Assembly: GCF_000062885.1 (NCBI RefSeq)
Contig: NC_009142.1
Span: forward strand, 3,275,584-3,339,583
DNA: 64,000 nt
Direction: 5' to 3'
Origin: Saccharopolyspora erythraea NRRL 2338
Lineage (GTDB): Bacteria > Actinomycetota > Actinomycetes > Mycobacteriales > Pseudonocardiaceae
Below the pieces are notes generated by a model that did not search any database, was not told where the DNA came from, and saw nothing but the letters and a program-made list of their open reading frames with translations. Shown piece by piece: positions 8,183 through 16,171 of the stretch (position 1 is its first letter; the number at the start of each line of letters is the position of its first letter). Both the position numbers and the translations under genes were made by a program.

Positions 8183-9589
8183 GTGCGCATCGCCTACGGG
8201 ACCAACGGATTCGCCAACCACCGGCTCGAGGACGCCCTGGAGGTGATCGCAGAGCTGGGCTACGACGGGGTGGCGCTGACCCTCGACCACCACCACCTCG
8301 ATCCCTTCGCGGGCGACCTGCCGCGCCGCGTCGCCGAGGTGCGCGGGCGGCTGGAGCGGCTCGGACTGTCGGTGGCCGTCGAGACCGGGGCGCGCTACCT
8401 GCTCGATCCCCGCCGCAAGCACCACCCCACGCTGGTCAGCGACGACGTCGAGCGCCGGGTGGACTTCCTGGAGCGCGCCGTGCGGGTGGCCGCCGGACTG
8501 GGAGCCGAGGTGGTCTCCTTCTGGTCGGGCATCCGTCCGTCCGATGTGGACTCGGAGCTGGCCTGGCGGCGCATGACCGACGGCCTGGCGCGGGTGCTGG
8601 AGGAGGCCGCCCGGTGCGGCGTGCTCCTGGGGCTGGAACCGGAGCCGGGCATGTTCGTCGAACGGGTCGACGACGCGCTCGCGGTGCGTGCCGCGCTGGG
8701 GAACCCGCGGAACCTGGGCGTCACCCTCGACGTCGGCCACTGCGTCGCGGTGGAAACCGAGTCGGCGGCCGACTGCGCGCGCCGCCTCGGTGAGCTGCTG
8801 GTGCACGTCCAGCTCGACGACATGCGACCCGGAGTCCACGAGCACCTGGAGTTCGGCCAGGGCGAGCTGGACCTGCCCGGCACCCTCGCCGCGCTGTCCG
8901 AGGCCGGCTACACCGGGCAGGCCGCCGTCGAACTGCCCCGGCACAGCCACGCGGCGCCCGAGGTCGCGCGCCGGGCGAGGACGGCGATCGGTGCGGCGGG
9001 CTGGCTGGCCGACGCGCTCGCCGCCATCGCCGAGGACCCCGCCCGCGTCGCCGCGTTGTTCCCCGCCGCCGGGCGCCACGTCGGCCGCGGTCCGCTGCGC
9101 GCGGACGACCCGCTGGGCCTGGTGCACGGGACGGCCGACGACCGGGCGCGGGGGCGGATGCTCGCGGTGCTCGCTCGGACGGTGAAACCCGCCGCGCTGG
9201 CCGAGGAGGTGTCCGCGCTGTACCGCTACGGCGACGACGCCGAACGCCGCGCGGTGCTGCGATCTCTGTCCGAACTGGACGGTTCGGGCCCGGGGGGGAG
9301 CGACCTGGTCGAAACGGGGCTGGAGCTGGTCGGCGACGCCCTGCGCACCAACGACGTCCGGCTGGTGGCGGCCGCGCTGGGCCCGTTCGCCGCCCGCCAC
9401 CTCGACGAGCACACCTGGCGCCACGGCGTGCTCAAGTGCCTGTTCACCGAGGTGCCGCTGGCGGCGGTGGCCGGCTGGCGGCGGCGCCGCGACGCCGAGC
9501 TGCGCCGGATGGTCGGTGCCTTCGCCGACGAACGACGGGCCGCCGGACGGCCGGTACCCGAGGACGCACGAGCACTGCTGGAGAGCTGA
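8183..9589 (+). CDS. eboA: Xylose-isomerase-like TIM barrel fused to an EboA domain
   Basis: 468 residues; GTG start with GGGGAGGG at 8168-8175 upstream. Residues 1 to about 270 are an AP-endonuclease-2/xylose-isomerase-like TIM barrel: RIAYGTNGFANHRLEDALEV, GLEPEPGMFV (metal-binding Glu), VTLDVGHCVAV (Asp, His), HVQLDDMRPGVHEHL, and AAVELPRHSH. Residues about 275-468 match the EboA family: VAALFPAAGRHVGR, LYRYGDDAERRAVLRSL, DALRTNDVRLVAAALGPF, HGVLKCLFTEVPL. EboA has no known chemistry but is one of the six Ebo genes. Here it is joined to a sugar-phosphate isomerase/epimerase-like barrel, which hints that EboA works directly on a sugar-derived intermediate. It overlaps the next gene by one base. 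Confidence 0.85.
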   Translation: MRIAYGTNGFANHRLEDALEVIAELGYDGVALTLDHHHLDPFAGDLPRRVAEVRGRLERLGLSVAVETGARYLLDPRRKHHPTLVSDDVERRVDFLERAVRVAAGLGAEVVSFWSGIRPSDVDSELAWRRMTDGLARVLEEAARCGVLLGLEPEPGMFVERVDDALAVRAALGNPRNLGVTLDVGHCVAVETESAADCARRLGELLVHVQLDDMRPGVHEHLEFGQGELDLPGTLAALSEAGYTGQAAVELPRHSHAAPEVARRARTAIGAAGWLADALAAIAEDPARVAALFPAAGRHVGRGPLRADDPLGLVHGTADDRARGRMLAVLARTVKPAALAEEVSALYRYGDDAERRAVLRSLSELDGSGPGGSDLVETGLELVGDALRTNDVRLVAAALGPFAARHLDEHTWRHGVLKCLFTEVPLAAVAGWRRRRDAELRRMVGAFADERRAAGRPVPEDARALLES

Positions 9590-10455
9590 TGCGCATATTC
9601 GACCCGCACATCCACATGACCTCCCGCACCACCGACGACTACGAGGCCATGTACGCCGCAGGCGTCCGAGCGGTCACCGAACCGGCCTTCTGGCTGGGCC
9701 AGCCGCGCACCGGCACCGCCTCCTTCACCGACTACTTCGACTCGCTGATCGGCTGGGAGCGGTTCCGCGCGGCGCGCTTCGGCATCCGCCACCACGCCAC
9801 CATCGCGCTCAACCCCAAGGAGGCCAACGACCCGCGGTGCCGCGAGGTGCTCGGCGTCCTGCCGCGCTACCTGGCCAAGGACGGCGTGGTCGCCGTCGGC
9901 GAGGTCGGCTACGACTCGATGACGGCCGACGAGGACGACGTCTTCGCCCACCAGCTCGCACTCGCCGCCGACGCCGGCCTGCCCGCCCTCGTGCACACCC
10001 CGCACCGGGACAAGCTGTCCGGAACCCGCCGCAGCCTGGACGTCGTGCGCGAGTCCGGGCTCGCCCCGGAGCGGGTCCTCGTCGACCACCTCAACGAGGT
10101 GACCGTCGACCTCGTGGCCGACTCCGGTTGCTGGATGGGGTTCTCGATCTACCCCGACACCAAGATGGACGAGCGGCGGATGGTGGAGGTGCTGCGCCGC
10201 CACGGCACCGACCGGATGCTGGTGAACTCGGCGGCCGACTGGGGCCGCTCGGACCCGCTCAAGACGCGGGCGACCGGCGAGGAGATGCTGCGCGCCGGGT
10301 TCACCGAAGCCGACGTCGAAAAGGTGCTGTGGCACAACCCGGTCGCCTTCTACGGCCAGAGCGGCCGGCTCAACCTGGACGAGCTGCCCGGGTTCACCGC
10401 CGAGGCGACCACCTTCGCGGGCAACTCCGTGCTGCGCGGCGGATCGGGGGAGTGA
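9589..10455 (+). CDS. eboB: TatD-like metal-dependent hydrolase, EboB
   Basis: 288 residues, starting at the ATG that shares one base with the previous stop (TGATG). The amidohydrolase metal ligands are readable: HxH in DPHIHM (residues 7 and 9), Glu in VAVGEVGYD, His in ALVHTPH, His in VLVDHLNE, and Asp in NSAADWGRSD near the end. This is the full TatD set, so the enzyme should be active. Family length and order match EboB, the TatD member of Ebo clusters, a presumed hydrolase of a small metabolite or its phosphodiester. A GTGA overlap couples it to eboE. Confidence 0.88.
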   Translation: MRIFDPHIHMTSRTTDDYEAMYAAGVRAVTEPAFWLGQPRTGTASFTDYFDSLIGWERFRAARFGIRHHATIALNPKEANDPRCREVLGVLPRYLAKDGVVAVGEVGYDSMTADEDDVFAHQLALAADAGLPALVHTPHRDKLSGTRRSLDVVRESGLAPERVLVDHLNEVTVDLVADSGCWMGFSIYPDTKMDERRMVEVLRRHGTDRMLVNSAADWGRSDPLKTRATGEEMLRAGFTEADVEKVLWHNPVAFYGQSGRLNLDELPGFTAEATTFAGNSVLRGGSGE

Positions 10456-11555
10456 GCGCGGTGATCTCCTACTGCACCAACGTGCACCCGGCCGAGGACC
10501 TGGACGGCATCCGCGCCCAGCTCGCCCGCTACGCAGAGCCGGTCCGGCGGCGGCTTGGCGCGGGCACCCTCGGCGTCGGCCTGTGGCTGGCCGCCGAGGT
10601 CGCCGCCCACCTGGCGCGCGACCAGGCCGAGCTGGCCCGGCTGCGCGCCGAGCTCGACGACCGGGGGCTGGCGGTCCGCACGCTCAACGCTTTCCCGTAC
10701 CGGGGGTTCCACGACCCGGTGGTCAAGCACCGCGTCTACCGGCCGCGCTGGACCGAGGCCGGGCGCCTCGCCTACACCCTGGACTGCGCCGAGGTCCTGG
10801 CCGGACTGCTGCCCGATGGCGCGGGCGGCAGCATCTCCACGCTCCCGCTGGGGTGGCGCGAGCCGTGGAGCGACACCGACGACACCGCCGCGCGGCACCA
10901 CCTGGACCGGCTCGCCACCGGTCTGCGGCGGCTGGAGCAGCGGTCGGGCCGGCGGGTGCGGGTCGCCGTCGAGCCAGAACCCGGCTGCGTGCTCGACACC
11001 GTCGCCGACGCGCTCGGCTGGCTCAAGGGCACCGACCCGGACTACCTCGGGCTGTGCCTGGACACCTGCCACCTCGCGGTGTCCTTCGCCGACGCGGCCG
11101 AGACGGTGCGGGCCATCCGCGCGGCGTCGGTCGACATCGTCAAGATCCAGGCGTCGGCCGCGCTGCACGTCGACGATCCCGGCGACCGGCAGGTCCGCGC
11201 CGAACTCGCGCGCTACGCCGAACCGCGCTACCTGCACCAGGTCCGCGAGCGCGCCGCGGACGGAGCGCTCACCGCCGCCGACGACCTGCCGGAGGCGCTG
11301 GCGGAGCTGCCCGGCGACGGCCCGTGGCGCGTGCACTTCCACGTCCCGGTCCACTGGGAGGCCCGAGGCGCACTCCGGCCGACCACGGACGTCCTGCGCA
11401 CCGTGCTCGCGGAGGTCGAGGGGCCGCTGCCGCACGTCGAGGTCGAGACCTACACCTGGACCGTGCTGCCCGGGCCGCCCGCCGACCTCGCCGAGGGCAT
11501 CGCCGCGGAGCTCGCCTTCACCCAGGACCTGATCGACCAGCGGGGGTGCGCGTGA
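10452..11555 (+). CDS. eboE: EboE-family metabolite traffic protein (TIM barrel)
   Basis: 367 residues; GTG at 10452 overlaps the eboB stop, and a second GTG at 10461 is possible. The N-terminus ISYCTNVHPAEDLDGI is the EboE signature. The body is a xylose-isomerase-like TIM barrel with VAVEPEPGCVLDT, LGLCLDTCHLAVSF and VDIVKIQASAAL carrying likely metal ligands (Glu, Asp, His). The C-terminal FHVPVHWEARGALRPTTDVL and HVEVETYTWTVLP are also typical. EboE is required with the other Ebo proteins for moving a metabolite to the cell surface in other bacteria, but its reaction is not known. It is coupled to eboF by another GTGA overlap. Confidence 0.88.
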   Translation: MSAVISYCTNVHPAEDLDGIRAQLARYAEPVRRRLGAGTLGVGLWLAAEVAAHLARDQAELARLRAELDDRGLAVRTLNAFPYRGFHDPVVKHRVYRPRWTEAGRLAYTLDCAEVLAGLLPDGAGGSISTLPLGWREPWSDTDDTAARHHLDRLATGLRRLEQRSGRRVRVAVEPEPGCVLDTVADALGWLKGTDPDYLGLCLDTCHLAVSFADAAETVRAIRAASVDIVKIQASAALHVDDPGDRQVRAELARYAEPRYLHQVRERAADGALTAADDLPEALAELPGDGPWRVHFHVPVHWEARGALRPTTDVLRTVLAEVEGPLPHVEVETYTWTVLPGPPADLAEGIAAELAFTQDLIDQRGCA

Positions 11556-12937
11556 AACCCGTCGTACTGCTCGACGTCGTCGGCATGACACCGGAGCTGC
11601 TGGAGCACATGCCCAACCTGCGCGCACTCGCCGCGAGCGGCTGGCAGGCCGAACTGGGCACCGTGCTGCCGGCGGTGACGTGCAGCGCCCAGTCGACGTT
11701 CCTCACCGGGCGGATGCCCGCCGAGCACGGGGTGGTCGGCAACGGCTGGTACTTCCGGGATCTCGGCGAGGTCCACCTGTGGCGCCAGCACAACCGCCTC
11801 GTGCAGGGCGAGAAGCTGTGGGACGCGGCGCGCCGCGGCCGCCCGGGCTACCGCGCCGCCAACATCTGCTGGTGGTACGCGATGGGCGCGGGCACCGACT
11901 GGACGGTGACGCCGCGGCCGGTCTACCACGCCGACGGCCGCAAGTCGCCGGACTGCTACACCCGGCCCCCCGAACTGCACGACGAGCTGACCGGCGCGTT
12001 CGGGCCGTTCCCGCTGTTCCACTACTGGGGCCCGACCGCGGACCTCACCTCCAGCAGGTGGATCGTCTCCGCCGCGTGCCGGGTGCTGCGCAGGCACCGC
12101 CCGGACCTGCTGCTGTGCTACGTCCCGCACCTGGATTACGACCTCCAGCGCCACGGGCCCGGCAGCGCGCAGGCCCGCGTCGCCGCCGCGGACGTCGACG
12201 CGGCGCTGCGGCCGCTGCTCGACGAGGCGCGAGCCGCCGGTGCCGTGGTGATCGCGCTCAGCGAGTACGGCATCACCCCGGTCGAACGGCCGGTGCACCT
12301 CAACCGCGAGCTCCGGCGCGAAGGCCTGCTGGAGGTGCACACCCAGGCCGGGATGGAGTACCTGGACCCGTGGACGTCGCGCGCCTTCGCCGTGGCCGAC
12401 CACCAGGTGGCCCACGTCTACCTCCGCGACGACGCCGACCTGCCCCGCGTCCGGGACCTGCTCGCCGCGACGCCGGGCGTCGACGAGGTGCTGGACCGCG
12501 CGGCCCAGGCGAAGTACGGGCTGGACCACCCCCGCGCGGGCGAACTGGTGGCGGTCGCCGAACCCGACTCCTGGTTCACCTACTACTACTGGCTGCGGGA
12601 GGACCGCACCCCCGACTTCGCGCGGGGCGTGGAGATCCACCGCAAACCCGGCTACGACCCCGCCGAGCTGTTCTTCGACCCCGACGACCGCTGGGCCAAG
12701 GCCAAAGCGGCGCTGAACCTGGTGAAAAAGAAGGCCGGGCTGCGCTACGCCATGAACGTCGTGCCGACCGACGCCCGTTTCGTCCGCGGCTCGCACGGCC
12801 GCCTGCCGGACCGGCCGGCCGAAGGCCCGGTGCTGATCTGCTCGGACCCCGCGGCACCCGCCGAGGTGGAACGCACCGGACGGCTCGCCGCGACCGGCGT
12901 CCACGACCTCGTCCTGACCCTGCAGGGTTTGTCCTAA
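11552..12937 (+). CDS. eboF: Alkaline-phosphatase-superfamily nucleotide pyrophosphatase, EboF
   Basis: 461 residues starting at GTG 11552. It is a phosphodiesterase/nucleotide-pyrophosphatase type member of the alkaline phosphatase superfamily: DVVGMTPELL (first metal Asp), AVTCSAQSTFLTGRMPAEHGV (nucleophile region), HLDYDLQRHG (Asp/His pair) and IALSEYGITPV, where most relatives have an SDHG metal site, so one metal ligand may be altered. No signal peptide is present. It is the last gene of the Ebo set. Its stop TAA is also the target duplication of the IS5-family insertion that follows, so the coding sequence is complete. It might split an activated (nucleotide- or phosphate-linked) intermediate made by the cyclase and prenyltransferase. 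Confidence 0.85.
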   Translation: MKPVVLLDVVGMTPELLEHMPNLRALAASGWQAELGTVLPAVTCSAQSTFLTGRMPAEHGVVGNGWYFRDLGEVHLWRQHNRLVQGEKLWDAARRGRPGYRAANICWWYAMGAGTDWTVTPRPVYHADGRKSPDCYTRPPELHDELTGAFGPFPLFHYWGPTADLTSSRWIVSAACRVLRRHRPDLLLCYVPHLDYDLQRHGPGSAQARVAAADVDAALRPLLDEARAAGAVVIALSEYGITPVERPVHLNRELRREGLLEVHTQAGMEYLDPWTSRAFAVADHQVAHVYLRDDADLPRVRDLLAATPGVDEVLDRAAQAKYGLDHPRAGELVAVAEPDSWFTYYYWLREDRTPDFARGVEIHRKPGYDPAELFFDPDDRWAKAKAALNLVKKKAGLRYAMNVVPTDARFVRGSHGRLPDRPAEGPVLICSDPAAPAEVERTGRLAATGVHDLVLTLQGLS

Positions 12938-13848
12938 GGGGTCCTTGCATAATGATCTTGGTCTGGCATGGTGGTGGCTGGAGTTGATCACGTTTCGATC
13001 GTTGGGAGCGTGGGATGGCTCGCCCGAGGCCGTGGGAGGTCAGCGACGAGTTGTGGGCGTTGATCGAGCCGTTGCTGCCCCGGCACGAGCGTCGGTTTCG
13101 GTATCCGGGTCGGCGTCGGATCGACGATCGCAAGACTCTGCAGGGCATCTTGTTCGTGCTCTACACCGGCATCCAGTGGGAGTTTCTGCCGCAGGAGTTG
13201 GGATTCGGCTCGGGGTCGACGTGCTGGCGGCGGTTGGCCGAGTGGCAGCAGGCCGGAGTATGGGAGCAGTTGCAGCGGGTGCTGCTGGATCGCCTGCGAG
13301 CGGCCGATCAGTTGGACTTCTCCCGAGCGGTCGTGGATTCCTCCCAGATCCAGGCCAAACGGGGACGTGGTTGCCCAAAAGTCGGTCCGAGTCCGGTTGA
13401 CCGTGGTCGGCCGGGCTCGAAGCACCACGTCATCACCGATGCCTGTGGAACCCCGTTGCGGGTGGTGCTGACCGGCAGCAACCGCAACGATGTGACCCAG
13501 CTGGTGCCGCTGGTGGAGGCGATCCCACCGGTGCGCGGACGGCCGGGTCGGCCCCGCCGCAAACCCCGCCGCCTCTACGCAGACCGGGCCTACGACCACG
13601 ACGTCTACCGAGACAAGCTGCGGGCCCGGGGCATCACACCCCGGATCGCTCGCCGAGGTGACGACCACGGTTCCGGCCTCGGCAAGCTGCGGTGGGTGGT
13701 CGAAGCCGCGATCGCCTGGCTGCACGGACCACGCCGCCTACGGATCCGCTGGGAAACCCGCGACGACATCCACGACGGCTTCCTCCAACTCACCCACTGC
13801 ATGATCCTCGCCGCCAAGCTCCCCACACACGCAATCTGAAAGGACCCC
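12938..13848 (+). mobile_element. IS5-family insertion sequence, copy A (911 bp)
   Basis: Ends are GGGGTCCTT at 12938 and AAGGACCCC ending 13848, inverted repeats of at least nine bases. TAA at 12935-12937 and at 13849-13851 are the likely 3-bp target duplication. One transposase gene fills the element. Copy B at 39171-40081 has the same length, the same encoded transposase and the same ends, in the same orientation; a degenerate relative lies at 37647-38270. The base composition is less extreme than that of the surrounding genes. Identity of the copies suggests recent transposition. Confidence 0.93.
13015..13839 (+). CDS. IS5-family transposase (copy A)
   Basis: 274 residues. An N-terminal DUF4096-type domain (PWEVSDELWALIEPLLP, YPGRRRIDDRKTLQGILFVL, GIQWEFLPQELG) is followed by a DDE_Tnp_1 catalytic core. 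The triad can be placed: Asp in AVVDSSQIQ, Asp in LYADRAYDHD, and Glu in WVVEAAIAWLHGPRRLRIRWE. The linker KVGPSPVDRGRPGSKHHVITD is typical of IS427-like members of IS5. It is a single uninterrupted frame, so no frameshift is needed. The element lies between eboF and a Tat-exported barrel protein and could drive or block read-through. The copy B translation is the same. Confidence 0.93.
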   Translation: MARPRPWEVSDELWALIEPLLPRHERRFRYPGRRRIDDRKTLQGILFVLYTGIQWEFLPQELGFGSGSTCWRRLAEWQQAGVWEQLQRVLLDRLRAADQLDFSRAVVDSSQIQAKRGRGCPKVGPSPVDRGRPGSKHHVITDACGTPLRVVLTGSNRNDVTQLVPLVEAIPPVRGRPGRPRRKPRRLYADRAYDHDVYRDKLRARGITPRIARRGDDHGSGLGKLRWVVEAAIAWLHGPRRLRIRWETRDDIHDGFLQLTHCMILAAKLPTHAI

Positions 13849-13955
13849 TAAGAGGACTTGCGCCGACTCTGCCCCGTGAGCTTTTTCGGCTCGCCATAGC
13901 AGTCGAAGACCCACGGGGCGACCGCACCGAGAAACCCGCTCTGGAAGGAGCCGAC

Positions 13956-14795
13956 ATGCATCTCACCCGGCGAAACCTGTTGCGCACCACCGCCGCGTTG
14001 ACCGCCGCGGGACTGGCGAGCACGGCGGGAGTGGCCGGCGCGGCGGGACCGGACGCCGCCGGCCGGCACCGGCGCGCGCGCATCAGCATCCAGCTCTACA
14101 CCCTGCGCAACCAGCTCGACGCCGATGCCGACGGCACGCTCGCGGCGCTGTCGGAGATCGGCTACCGCCACGTCGAGATGGCGGGCACCCACGGCCGGAC
14201 GGCGGCTCAGTTCCGCGCCCTGCTCGACAAGCACGGGCTGCGCGCCACCTCCAGCCACGTCGGCATCGACGGCGACCTGGACGCGCTCATCGCCGACGCC
14301 CGCACGCTGGGCAACCGCAGCCTGGTCGTGCCCTACGCCTCCTTCGCCACCGCTGCCGAATGGCGGAGCTTCGCCGATCGGCTCAACGAAGCGGGGCGCA
14401 GGACCCGACGGGCCGGGCTCGCCTTCGGCTACCACAACCACGACCACGAGTTCGCCCCCGTCGAGGGCGTCCGGCCCTACGACATCCTGGTGCGCCACAC
14501 CGATCCCTCGACCGTCCACTTCGAACTCGACCTGTTCTGGGCCGTGCACGCCGGACAGGACCCGGTGGCTCTCGTCGACGCGCTGCGCCCGCGGATCCGC
14601 CAGCTCCACGTCAAGGACCGCACCGCGCAGGGGCAGATGTGCGACCCGGGGACGGGCACCATCGACTTCCCGACGATCTTCCGGCACGCCCGCGCCGTGG
14701 AGGAGCACATCGTGGAGCACGACGACTCCCCGGACCCGCTGGGCACCGCCAGGGTCGGCCACGACTACCTCCGGGGCCTCCGCGGCGGCGCGTAG
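13956..14795 (+). CDS. Tat-exported sugar phosphate isomerase/epimerase-like TIM barrel protein
   Basis: 279 residues; ATG 13956 with GGAAGGAG at 13942-13949. The N-terminus is a twin-arginine signal (TRRNLLRTTAALTAAGLAS) running to about residue 33. The mature domain is an AP-endonuclease-2-like TIM barrel: ISIQLYTLRNQLDADADG, GYRHVEMAGTHG, FGYHNHDHEF, STVHFELDLFWAVHAG, RQLHVKDR, EEHIVEHDDSPDP. His, Glu, Asp and His metal ligands are all present. Exported members of this family are common in 3-keto-sugar and inositol metabolism and match the DUF1080/ThuA/GSDH theme. It was probably adjacent to eboF before the IS inserted between them. The true substrate is unknown. Confidence 0.87.
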   Translation: MHLTRRNLLRTTAALTAAGLASTAGVAGAAGPDAAGRHRRARISIQLYTLRNQLDADADGTLAALSEIGYRHVEMAGTHGRTAAQFRALLDKHGLRATSSHVGIDGDLDALIADARTLGNRSLVVPYASFATAAEWRSFADRLNEAGRRTRRAGLAFGYHNHDHEFAPVEGVRPYDILVRHTDPSTVHFELDLFWAVHAGQDPVALVDALRPRIRQLHVKDRTAQGQMCDPGTGTIDFPTIFRHARAVEEHIVEHDDSPDPLGTARVGHDYLRGLRGGA

Positions 14796-14855
14796 GCCCC
14801 GGTTTCCGGGCTGCTGACCTGATGGGTTTCGTCGCGAGACTTGTATGCTCGCGGT

Positions 14856-15353
14856 ATGAAGCGCACGTCGTTCGCCCGGTGGCCGTGCTCGATCGCGCGG
14901 ACGATGGACCTGCTCGGCGACTGGTGGACGCCGCTGGTGCTGCGGGAGGCGTTCTACGGCGTGCGGCGCTTCGACGACTTCCAGCAGGAGCTGGGGATCG
15001 CGCGCAACACCCTCTCGGAGCGGCTGCGCCGGCTCGTCGAGGAGGGGCTGCTGGAGAAGCAGCAGTACGACACCGCCCCGGCGCGCTACGAGTACCTGTT
15101 GACCGAGAAGGGGCGGGATTTCTTCGGCGTGCTGGCGGCGATGTCGCGGTGGGGTGACCGGTGGCTCGTGGGCGAGGAGGGGCCGCCGGTGACCCTGCAC
15201 CACGACAGGTGCGGACACGACAGCCACGCCGAGGTGGTGTGCGCGGTCTGCGGCGAACCGCTGCGCGCGGAGGAGACCAGCAAGCGGATGGGGCCGGGCT
15301 ACCCGCCCCGTCTCGCGGACCGCCCCGACGTGCGCAAGCGCTTCGCCCGCTGA
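14856..15353 (+). CDS. HxlR-family winged-helix transcriptional regulator
   Basis: 165 residues from ATG 14856 (an in-frame start at 14841 lacks support). The HxlR winged helix is clear: RWPCSIARTMDLLGDWWTPLVLREAFYGVRRFDDFQ, then GIARNTLSERLRRLVEEGLLEK and YLLTEKGRDFF. The Cys in the first helix is the typical redox/thiol-sensing residue of many HxlR proteins. The C-terminal 50 residues add CGHDSHAEVVCAVCGEPL, a C-H-C-C arrangement that may bind zinc. A TATGCT -10-like box lies at 14844-14849, so the mRNA may be nearly leaderless. Targets are not known; the SRPBCC and LLM genes downstream on the same strand are natural candidates. Confidence 0.9.
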   Translation: MKRTSFARWPCSIARTMDLLGDWWTPLVLREAFYGVRRFDDFQQELGIARNTLSERLRRLVEEGLLEKQQYDTAPARYEYLLTEKGRDFFGVLAAMSRWGDRWLVGEEGPPVTLHHDRCGHDSHAEVVCAVCGEPLRAEETSKRMGPGYPPRLADRPDVRKRFAR

Positions 15354-15652
15354 GTTCCACTCGCGGGCCGGTCTCGGCCCGTTGAGGCGTCCCCCTGTCT
15401 TCCGTTCGCGTTGTGGCCGTAGGCCCATGGGCCGCCAACCCACCCTCGCCGCCGGTGGCTCGTCACCGCCAGCGTGCACCCGGTCGACCCGCGAACCGCT
15501 GGCGTGTGCCGGGATCACCCCCGAACGCCGCCACGTCGGTCCGCGTGCCCCAACGTCGCCGCCTGCTGCCGCCGATCACCTTGACAAGTGAGTCTAGTTA
15601 AGCAACTCTCCTGTTCAAAGCCGTGATTTCGAGCATGGGAGGTCGGCGGTCG
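15354..15652 (+). promoter_or_regulatory. Intergenic region with promoter/operator-like inverted repeat
   Basis: No convincing gene. At 15580-15601 lies CTTGAC followed 10-11 bases later by GTTAAG, an imperfect inverted repeat that includes a good -35 hexamer (TTGACA, 15581-15586). It stands about 70 bases before the SRPBCC gene start and could be its promoter and a binding site for the upstream HxlR regulator. A clear -10 box at 17 bases spacing is not seen. The rest of the region shows only shadow frames. Confidence 0.4.
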
Positions 15653-16171
15653 ATGGAGTGGACAGGCGCGCGGTACGCGGACGGACCGGTCGTGCGGGTG
15701 CAGACCTGGGTCGCCGCGCCACCGAGCCGGGTGTGGGAGTTCGTGTCCGACGTCGAGCGGATGCCGGACCTGAGCGACGAGCTCCAGTCGGTGCGCTGGG
15801 TGGCCCCGTCGACATGCCCGGCGCTGGGTGCCCGGTTCGTCGGCAGCAGCAGGCACGAGTCCTTGGGGGAGTGGTCGACGAGCTCGCGCGTGGTCGAGTT
15901 CGACCCGCCCAGGGTCTTCGCGTGGGAGGTGGAGGGGCCCGACGCCGATCCGAGCGCCACCTGGCGGTTCACGGTCGAACCCGACGGCGGTGGCACGTCG
16001 CTGCGGCAGGAGGTGCGGATGGGGCCGGGCAGGTCGGGTCTGTCGCTTGCGATCGAGCGGATGCCGGAGAAGGAGCAGAAGATCGTCTTCGTCCGGATGA
16101 GGGAGTTCGAGGCGAACATGACCAGGACGCTGGCCGCCGTCAAGGAGCTGGCCGAGGGGAGTGACGCCTGA
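15653..16171 (+). CDS. SRPBCC-family protein (polyketide cyclase/dehydrase-like)
   Basis: 172 residues from ATG 15653, chosen because GGGAGG at 15637-15642 is well placed; in-frame starts at 15623 and 15635 lack a site. The SRPBCC/START-like fold is indicated by VQTWVAAPPSRVWEFVSDVERMPDLSDEL, then ARFVGSSRHESLGEWSTSSRVVEFDPPRVFAWEVEG and WRFTVEPDGGGTSLRQEVRMGPG. Such proteins bind hydrophobic small molecules and some act as cyclases. It overlaps the LLM oxidoreductase by one base (TGATG), so the two are cotranslated and probably act on the same substrate. No more exact function can be given. Confidence 0.85.
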   Translation: MEWTGARYADGPVVRVQTWVAAPPSRVWEFVSDVERMPDLSDELQSVRWVAPSTCPALGARFVGSSRHESLGEWSTSSRVVEFDPPRVFAWEVEGPDADPSATWRFTVEPDGGGTSLRQEVRMGPGRSGLSLAIERMPEKEQKIVFVRMREFEANMTRTLAAVKELAEGSDA

